Assembly (NCBI GenBank): GCA_022072165.1
Contig: JAJVIF010000002.1
Coordinates: 302,221 to 366,220 of the forward strand
Origin: a bacterium
GTDB taxonomy: Bacteria; JAJVIF01
Reading direction: 5' to 3'
Length of the DNA: 64,000 nucleotides
The notes beneath the pieces are model-generated. The model had not been told where the DNA came from and ran no database searches. It saw only the letters and a program-made list of their open reading frames with translations. Of the stretch, positions 58,437 to 64,000 are shown in pieces (position 1 is the stretch's first letter; each line of letters starts with the position of its first letter). Made by a program: the position numbers and the translations under genes.

Positions 58437-58501
58437 AGGTCAGCGAAGGTGAAGTGTGATTCAGTTCTGCATCTACTCGGCCAGGTTCTGTGGCTGTCTG
58501 C

Positions 58502-58507
58502 TATGCT
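58502..58507 (+). promoter_or_regulatory. -10-like TATGCT before the TPR gene
   Basis: TATGCT ends 7 nt before the ATG at 58515, again the short-leader arrangement. Confidence 0.3.
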
Positions 58508-58514
58508 AAGCAGC

Positions 58515-59582
58515 ATGAATATCATACGACTGGCAGAACAGGCCCTGAAGGCAGCAGGCGACGCGGTAGATCGCTGGGCTGCGCAGGAACCACCGCTTGC
58601 GAATCCGGCGGAGGCTGAGGCAAGTCGCCTTCGTGGGGATGCCTGCTTTGAACAGGGGGATATGGATCAGGCCATCGCTCATTACACCGAGGCAATCCGG
58701 CTAAATCCAGCAAGTGCGCTCTGTCATGGCTTGCGGGGTACCGCCTTTCAGCTTCAGGGTGACTTGCATCACGCCATCGCAGACTACACCGAAGCGAAGC
58801 GCCTGAATCCGGCAGAAGCAAACTACAGCTATCTGTGCGGGCGGGCATACAGTTTGCTGGGAGAGTTGAAGCCCGCGATCGATCATTACTCGGAAGCCAT
58901 TCGGCTGAATCCTGCTGGCGCGAAGGCCCATGCCCATCGCGGTTCAGCTCACCTGGCGCTGGGTTCTGCAGAGCAGGCGATCGCGGACTTCACTGAAGCC
59001 ATCAGACTGAATCCGTCAGATACAGACAGTCTCCACGCCCGCGCCCTGGCTTATCAACGGTTGGACAAGGCTGACCTGGCGATAGCGGACTTCACTGAGC
59101 TCATCCGGCAGAGCCCGGCCGATGACAGCGCTTATGCGAATCGGGGGTTTCTCCAGTTTGCTCTGGGACAAACTGCTGCAGCGATCGCTGACTACTCGGA
59201 GGCGATCCGGCTGGATCCGACGGACGCCGAGAGCTTTTGCCTGCGAGGACGTGTGTTTCAGCAGACGGGAAATCTTTCGCAGGCGATCGCTGACTATTCG
59301 GAGGCCATTCGCCTGTCCCCTGCCAACTCCCCCTACTTTGTGTTCCGCGGGTCCGCGCTTGAGCACCAGGGCGAACTGGAGCAGGCTGTCGCCGACTTCT
59401 CAGAGGCAATTCGACTGGATCCGGAGGACCCTGTTATCCACTGTGCCCGTGGGAAAGCGTTTTCAGCACTGGGGAATCTGGACCTGGCCATCGCGGACTA
59501 TCAGGCGGCACTCAGGCTCGCTCCGGACGACGACGTTGTGGCAGAGGCGTTGGCTGATGCAAAAGCCCGTCGCGGGAACTAA
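58515..59582 (+). CDS. TPR protein with nine repeats
   Basis: 355 residues from ATG 58515 (alternatives: ATG 58503, or a GTG at 58449 that adds 22 residues). A short helical lead is followed by nine consecutive 34-residue TPR units from about residue 35 to the end, each with the pattern G-A-x(7-9)-G-x-x-x-x-A-I-A-D-Y-(S/T)-E-A-I-R-L-x-P. No other domain or clear signal peptide is present. It is a protein-protein scaffold; the partner is unknown. Confidence 0.85.
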   Translation: MNIIRLAEQALKAAGDAVDRWAAQEPPLANPAEAEASRLRGDACFEQGDMDQAIAHYTEAIRLNPASALCHGLRGTAFQLQGDLHHAIADYTEAKRLNPAEANYSYLCGRAYSLLGELKPAIDHYSEAIRLNPAGAKAHAHRGSAHLALGSAEQAIADFTEAIRLNPSDTDSLHARALAYQRLDKADLAIADFTELIRQSPADDSAYANRGFLQFALGQTAAAIADYSEAIRLDPTDAESFCLRGRVFQQTGNLSQAIADYSEAIRLSPANSPYFVFRGSALEHQGELEQAVADFSEAIRLDPEDPVIHCARGKAFSALGNLDLAIADYQAALRLAPDDDVVAEALADAKARRGN

Positions 59583-59745
59583 CCAGCTTCCTCAGTTTTT
59601 CGTGTGTTGCGTCCGTTTCCCTTTGAACATCCTTGCGGGAACCGCCGGATGCAACCGGAACCGCGGCTGCAGCGTCTAAGATACGACCAGGTGTTCCAGC
59701 CGGACGCGGGCGTCGGGCTGTCAGCAGCAGAGGGAGGACCCGTCG

Positions 59746-60453
59746 GTGAACTACAGCAACCAGATGATGAATCAGGCGCAGGAGTACTTCGGGCGTCCGG
59801 CCATCATGGAGTCAGCCGATGTCCGCTCCCAGTTTCTGGGGAAGGTCTATGCCCTCCTGGGGACCGGCCTGGTGCTGGCTGGAGGGGCCTGTGTCGCGAC
59901 CCTGAACTCCAAGCCGCTGCTTGGGGCAGTGATGGGGCTCATGCAGAACCCACTGTTCTACATCCTGGCCATTGTCGGGCTCACCTTCGGGGTGCAGGCG
60001 GTCGCCAGAATCCCCGTGCTGAATGTGGTGGGGTACGGCGTCTTTACGCTCTTCTTCGGTGCCATCACCGCGCCGCTGGTGATGATGGCTGTCATGGCCA
60101 CCGGATCCGGCGATGTGGTGGTGCAGGCCCTGGGACTCACCGCCATCCTCTTTGTCGGCCTGAGCGCCTGGGCGCTGACGACCAAGGAAGACCTCAGCCG
60201 GTGGGGGACCTACCTCTTCATTGGGGCGCTGATCCTCTTTGGTATCGGGGTCGTCGGGATGTTCACCAGCTTCAATGTCGGCCTCTGGTGGAGCGCCCTC
60301 TGGGTCGCGCTGCTGGCGGGGTATGTCATGTACGACACCCAGATGATCCAGCGCCGTTATGCCGTCACCGATGTCGTCCCGGCGAGCATCGCCCTCTTCA
60401 CGGACTTCATCGTCATGTTCTGGCACATCCTGCGACTGCTGTCGCGTCGCTAA
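59746..60453 (+). CDS. Bax inhibitor-1 family membrane protein (YccA/YbhL type)
   Basis: 235 residues from a GTG with AGGGAGGA eight nt upstream. Seven hydrophobic helices; family marks are FLGKVYALLGTGLVLAG at the start, VLNVVGYGVFTLFFGAI, LTTKEDLSRWGTYLFIGAL and the YVMYDTQMI motif with the Asp of the pH-sensing pair. Bacterial relatives act as pH-dependent calcium leak channels or interact with the FtsH protease. Confidence 0.9.
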   Translation: MNYSNQMMNQAQEYFGRPAIMESADVRSQFLGKVYALLGTGLVLAGGACVATLNSKPLLGAVMGLMQNPLFYILAIVGLTFGVQAVARIPVLNVVGYGVFTLFFGAITAPLVMMAVMATGSGDVVVQALGLTAILFVGLSAWALTTKEDLSRWGTYLFIGALILFGIGVVGMFTSFNVGLWWSALWVALLAGYVMYDTQMIQRRYAVTDVVPASIALFTDFIVMFWHILRLLSRR

Positions 60454-60483
60454 CGCCACACCAGTTCCTGCCAGGGATTGCGG

Positions 60484-60489
60484 TACGCT
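60484..60489 (+). promoter_or_regulatory. -10-like TACGCT 7 nt before the SPOUT methyltransferase gene
   Basis: TACGCT ends 7 nt before the GTG at 60497. The same TACGCT at the same kind of distance precedes the CoA-binding gene at 35676. Confidence 0.35.
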
Positions 60490-60496
60490 GCCGGTC

Positions 60497-61345
60497 GTGC
60501 CCATACGTCCGCCCCTGGTCCTGACCGCTGCCACGAATCCCCGACTGAAGGCCGCTGCCCTCCTCCGCAATCCTGCGGACCGACGGGCCAGCGGTCTTTT
60601 TCTGTGTGAGGGGCGACGGGCCATCGGACGCGCCCTGGCAGCCGGACTGGAGGCGGTGGAACTGTTCCATGCTCCGGAGCTGACCGGCCAGTCGACTGCC
60701 GACCTGCCCCACTGGCTTCCAGAGCTGGCGCAGATTCCGACGCACTGCGGCGTGTACGAAGTCCCCGGAACACTGCTGGGGAAGCTCGCTTATCGACAGG
60801 AGCCCGAGGGACTCGTGGTCGTGATGCGGCAGCCGGCGTGGACCCTCGAGGCGATCCGCGACCGGGCGGGCGACTCGCCGCTGCTCCTTCTCATCTGCGC
60901 CGGCATCGAAAAGCCAGGGAATCTGGGGGCGATGGTCCGGAGTGTCGCTGCCGCCGGCGCGCACGGGCTGATCCTCACCGGCGGCCCCATCGATGCCTGT
61001 AATCCCAATGTCATCCGGGCCAGCACCGGCGCGATTTTCGAGTTGCCGGTCCTGTCGTCCACTGAGCAGGCCCTCGCAGACTGGCTCACAGCGCACCAGG
61101 TGCAGGTGCTGGTCGCGACTCCTTCGGCCACTTTGCCGTATACGCGTGCCAATCTGACCCAGCCGACCGCGTTGCTCATCGGTGCGGAAGCGACCGGCGT
61201 ACCGGCGTTCTGGCTCCAGCACGCCTCGCAGCAGGGAGCGCAGATCCATATCCCGATGGCTCCGGGGAGTGTCGTGGACTCGCTGAACGCAGCGGTGACC
61301 GCCGGGATCCTGCTCTTCGAGGCGGCACGGCAACGACAACGTTAA
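60497..61345 (+). CDS. TrmH/SpoU-family RNA 2'-O-methyltransferase
   Basis: 282 residues from a GTG at 60497. N-terminal substrate-binding domain (NPRLKAAALLRNPADRRASGLFLCEGRRAIGRAL), then the SPOUT knot: GIEKPGNLGAMVRSVAAAGAHGLILT, RASTGAIFELPV, LLIGAEATGVPAFW and IPMAPGSVVDSLNAAVTAGILLFEA. These dimeric enzymes methylate ribose 2'-OH in rRNA or tRNA using SAM. The target nucleotide is not deducible. Confidence 0.92.
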   Translation: MPIRPPLVLTAATNPRLKAAALLRNPADRRASGLFLCEGRRAIGRALAAGLEAVELFHAPELTGQSTADLPHWLPELAQIPTHCGVYEVPGTLLGKLAYRQEPEGLVVVMRQPAWTLEAIRDRAGDSPLLLLICAGIEKPGNLGAMVRSVAAAGAHGLILTGGPIDACNPNVIRASTGAIFELPVLSSTEQALADWLTAHQVQVLVATPSATLPYTRANLTQPTALLIGAEATGVPAFWLQHASQQGAQIHIPMAPGSVVDSLNAAVTAGILLFEAARQRQR

Positions 61346-61413
61346 GCAGCGTTGGTGGTCGTTACAATGTCGTGTTGGCTGCCCGCATTCCTCATCGTCT
61401 GAAGGTGTCGCCC

Positions 61414-62973
61414 ATGCGTCCTGTCACTGCACACTGTTACCTGACCCTTGCATTGCTGCTAATCGGCATCCTCCCTGCGATTGCCGCTGACCCGCTCCCC
61501 GACATGCTGGCGACGATCGATGGCGGGGAAGCCCGGGCACTGGCGCAGGAACTGGCGGGCGTGGAGTACCGGGGGCGTATGACCGGAGAGCCGGAGTTGT
61601 ATCAGGCTGCGAGCCGCATTACGGACCTCTGGCGGGAATGGGGCATCACCCCGGTCGGAGACACAGGCTTTCAGCAGCCCTTTACAGTCCTCTCATCGCG
61701 GGTGACCGACATCGCACACTGCACCCTTCAGGTACCGGATGCCGAAGCGATCGCGTTCAGCGACATCGAGGATTTTCATCCATTCCCCTACGGTGGATCA
61801 TCCCCAGTGACAGGCGACGTGGTGTTCGCGGGGTATGGCATCCACGCGCCGGACCTGGACTACGACGACTACGCCGACATCGATGTGACGAACAAGATTG
61901 TCTTCGCCATGCGGCATTGCCCGCAGCACGACATGACCCGGTTCGATGCCCATGCGACGTTTGTGAAAAAGGCGCAGACCGCGAAGGAGCAGGGAGCGAT
62001 TGGGCTGGTCCTGGTCACCGACCCCAATGGGCACGATGCGTTCGCGCCGCTGGACTTTCCCAACGCGTCCATCAATCTGGGAGAGGGCTTCGCGGCGATC
62101 TTTCTGCATACTCGTCATGCCCAGACCTGGTTTAACCCCTCAGGGCAACTGTTGACCGCGATCCAGGCTGCCATCGATGAGACGGCGACGCCCCTGAGCT
62201 TTCCGCTGGGCGTCCAGGCGACCCTGGAGGTCCCAACGACATTCCAGCCTGAACAGCCGACCGTGAATGTGGTGGGCTATCTGGAAGGCCAGGACCCGCT
62301 CCTGAAGCGGGAGATCGTGGTCATTGGTGCTCACCTGGACCATCTGGGCTATCGGGGGGACCGCATCTACCCCGGCGCTGACGACAATTGCTCCGGCACG
62401 GTGGCGCTCCTGAGTGTCGCCCGGGCATTTGCCACAGCGTCTGTACGGCCGGCCAGGTCGCTGCTGTTTGTCCACTTTTCAGGCGAAGAGATGGGGTTGC
62501 TGGGGTCCGAGCACTTCGTGAAATCGCCATTGATCCCGGCGGGAAGTCGGATGGTGGCAATGCTGAACATGGACATGGTGGGCCTCGGCAACGGCGGCAT
62601 CACGACCCTGGTCCCGCCGGAGGGAGGCAGTGACCGCCTCCGGGGGCTGGTGGAGCTGCAACGCGGACGCTATCTCGCGTCGGAGCTTCCGGTCGACAAG
62701 CTGGGGTATGGGGTCGCGCAAAACAACAGCGACCATGCGCCTTTCGCAAAGTCCGGGATCCCGGCCCTCTTCTTTGTCTCGTCGGGCGACCATCCGGACT
62801 ATCACCAGCCGGGGGATACCCCGGACAAACTCGACGCGTCGATCCTGCAGCGGGCAGCGCGCCTCTGTACGGCGGTGGCGTGGCGGATCGCCCAGGAAGG
62901 GGTCCCGACCCAAGCGCTGGCCTGGGAGGTCACGGACCACCGGGTCTATCACGCCCACGATGATGAAAGCTAG
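61414..62973 (+). CDS. Secreted M28-family zinc aminopeptidase with PA domain
   Basis: 519 residues from ATG 61414. The signal peptide YLTLALLLIGILPAIAA is followed by a cap region, a PA-like insert (about 115-225, GDVVFAGYGIHAPDLDYDDYADIDVTNKIV), and the M28 core with dinuclear zinc ligands in GAHLDHLG, GADDNCSGT, FSGEEMGLLGS, MLNMDMVG and DYHQPGDTPDKLD. It removes N-terminal residues from peptides outside the cytoplasm. Confidence 0.9.
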   Translation: MRPVTAHCYLTLALLLIGILPAIAADPLPDMLATIDGGEARALAQELAGVEYRGRMTGEPELYQAASRITDLWREWGITPVGDTGFQQPFTVLSSRVTDIAHCTLQVPDAEAIAFSDIEDFHPFPYGGSSPVTGDVVFAGYGIHAPDLDYDDYADIDVTNKIVFAMRHCPQHDMTRFDAHATFVKKAQTAKEQGAIGLVLVTDPNGHDAFAPLDFPNASINLGEGFAAIFLHTRHAQTWFNPSGQLLTAIQAAIDETATPLSFPLGVQATLEVPTTFQPEQPTVNVVGYLEGQDPLLKREIVVIGAHLDHLGYRGDRIYPGADDNCSGTVALLSVARAFATASVRPARSLLFVHFSGEEMGLLGSEHFVKSPLIPAGSRMVAMLNMDMVGLGNGGITTLVPPEGGSDRLRGLVELQRGRYLASELPVDKLGYGVAQNNSDHAPFAKSGIPALFFVSSGDHPDYHQPGDTPDKLDASILQRAARLCTAVAWRIAQEGVPTQALAWEVTDHRVYHAHDDES

Positions 62974-63046
62974 CCACAAGTCCCCTGGCAGCCCCGCAAA
63001 TCGGGTCTGGGACTGGAAAATCGGGCCTTCTGCCTGGGTGGTCTCC

Positions 63047-63075
63047 TTGACACCATCGGTCTGGCGGCGTAACTT
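63047..63075 (+). promoter_or_regulatory. Promoter of the TolB-like gene
   Basis: A perfect -35 TTGACA (63047-63052) is followed 17 nt later by TAACTT (63070-63075), a weak -10. The start codon is 46 nt further on. Confidence 0.45.
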
Positions 63076-63121
63076 GACCCACAATTAGGAACCTGCCCCG
63101 CAACCCCCAAAGGAGCCACCC

Positions 63122-64000
63122 ATGCGCTCAGCCGTGGTGCTGTCCGGACTTTGCACCCTTTGCCTGCTGCCTGCCGGAACCGCCATCAGCGCCCCAGCCC
63201 CTGCCTCCGCCAAGGCCCCCGCGGTGCTGAGCAGTGGCCAGCGCGTGGTGTACGAGTCGGACGTCAACAAAGATGGGCAGCCGCTGATCTACACCTTCAC
63301 CCTGGAAAACACGACCCCGGTGCAGGTGACCGACGAACCAGCGAGCCATCCCGGCATCTCCCGGAGCGGCGACATCTACTACAACCGGGTCATTACGCCC
63401 GTGTGGGGGATCATCACCAAGATCTACCACCGGCAGTGGCCCAACGGGACCGAGCAGGGTGTCACCGCCAACGAACTTGGCGATGAGTATCAGCCGGCCA
63501 TCAGCCGGGACAACCAGATTCTGGCCTTTACGGCGAAGCGCTACTTCACCCCGAAGGTGGGTCGTCCCCAGGACGTCATCGACCTCATGGCCTACAAGCG
63601 TCCGTTTGTCGAGCAGCGGCAGCTCACGCAGTCGGTGGCGGTGGAGTCCAACCCGGCGGTCGATGCGACCGGGCAGTACATTTATGCCACCCAGACCAAC
63701 GGCGAGCACACCGAAGTCTGGCGCTATGCCTACGCGGATGCCAAGGCGGAGCGGATCGCCGGGATTGAAGATGGGGTCCGCACGAACTGCCACGAGCCCG
63801 CTGTCGATGGTCAGAATCGCTGGTGTGTGTACTCCTCCACCCGCGATGGCAACAGCGAGATTTACATCCGCGACCTGAAAACCATGGTCGAGACCCGGCT
63901 CACGACCAACGAGTCTTACGACGGGCAGCCGTCGATCACGGAAGATGGCAGTCGCATCGTCTTTGTCAGCGATCGCGATGGGGACAAGGAGTTGTTCGCC
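63122..64000 (+). CDS. Secreted TolB/PD40-like beta-propeller protein (partial)
   Basis: ATG 63122 with AAAGGAG six nt upstream opens a frame that runs without a stop to the window end (293 codons). A signal peptide (SAVVLSGLCTLCLLPAGTAISA) is followed by PD40/TolB-type propeller blades: VVYESDVNKDGQPLIYTF, WCVYSSTRDGNSEIYIRDL, and SITEDGSRIVFVSDRDGDKELF at the edge. It is probably a periplasmic or surface propeller; whether it is TolB of the Tol-Pal system cannot be told, since no tol or pal genes lie here. The 3' end is cut by the window. Confidence 0.82.
   Translation, partial: MRSAVVLSGLCTLCLLPAGTAISAPAPASAKAPAVLSSGQRVVYESDVNKDGQPLIYTFTLENTTPVQVTDEPASHPGISRSGDIYYNRVITPVWGIITKIYHRQWPNGTEQGVTANELGDEYQPAISRDNQILAFTAKRYFTPKVGRPQDVIDLMAYKRPFVEQRQLTQSVAVESNPAVDATGQYIYATQTNGEHTEVWRYAYADAKAERIAGIEDGVRTNCHEPAVDGQNRWCVYSSTRDGNSEIYIRDLKTMVETRLTTNESYDGQPSITEDGSRIVFVSDRDGDKELFA

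Overview
The window is high-GC bacterial DNA, almost fully coding, with short intergenic gaps. No rRNA, tRNA, CRISPR array, transposase or integrase was seen. The cell appears to be diderm: there is a PorV/FadL-like outer-membrane barrel protein, several lipoproteins, a Wzz-type chain-length protein and a type IV prepilin-like protein. The mix of ClpC, a membrane PIN-TRAM protein (YacL type), SpoIIE-type phosphatase, an isolated murC and apparent leaderless promoters (TANNCT 6-10 nt before the start codon) does not look proteobacterial. An uncultivated lineage near Armatimonadota, Deinococcota or Chloroflexota is my guess; the sequence alone does not settle it.

Layout. 0-8 kb: the 3' tip of fabF, a small membrane protein, pfkA, then a branched-chain amino acid transporter operon (livH, an extra membrane-anchored coiled-coil gene, livM, livG) and a PAS/GAF/SpoIIE phosphatase. 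8-17 kb: a DnaQ-type exonuclease fused to a WYL domain, a small zinc-ribbon protein, a secreted thioredoxin-fold-like protein, a pentapeptide-repeat protein, secreted cassette A (Cys-rich protein plus lipoprotein), murC and dnaB. 17-26 kb: livF, an M14 peptidase, moaA, xdhC, a small membrane protein, a three-gene ferric-iron ABC transporter with a possible Fur-family operator, and a prepilin-like protein. 26-36 kb: an RmlC-like cupin, a branched-chain aminotransferase, a tandem Clp-N-domain protein without ATPase, a Wzz protein, a YkgJ-type protein, an NTF2-like protein, an Nmad3-like protein and clpC. 36-39 kb: a CoA-binding protein, an LRR-like anchored protein, secreted cassette B and yacL. 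39-50 kb: a type III-like restriction-modification pair, mutS and a DUF262/HNH nuclease. 50-64 kb: a thioredoxin-like secreted protein, an M24 aminopeptidase, a Gln-rich membrane coiled-coil protein, the outer-membrane protein, an ABC exporter, a TPR protein, a Bax-inhibitor-1 protein, an SPOUT methyltransferase, an M28 peptidase and a truncated TolB-like beta-propeller.

The most interesting signal is a pair of look-alike cassettes at 11.6-13.3 kb and 36.7-38.3 kb. Each has, in order, a GC-rich terminator hairpin, a sigma70-like promoter, a 39-nt leader, a secreted protein with an even and very high number of cysteines, and a lipoprotein with pseudopilin-like Y-x4-G-x-aromatic/Leu-P motifs. 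In cassette A the whole 17-bp spacer between -35 and -10 is a CT dinucleotide repeat, which predicts phase-variable transcription by strand slippage. Other notable points are a LivH with a ~190-residue insertion plus an unrecognised coiled-coil partner, a four-repeat Clp-N protein next to a ClpC whose regulatory M domain is replaced by an acidic linker, and a type III-like methyltransferase whose specificity region has a different base composition from the rest of the gene.
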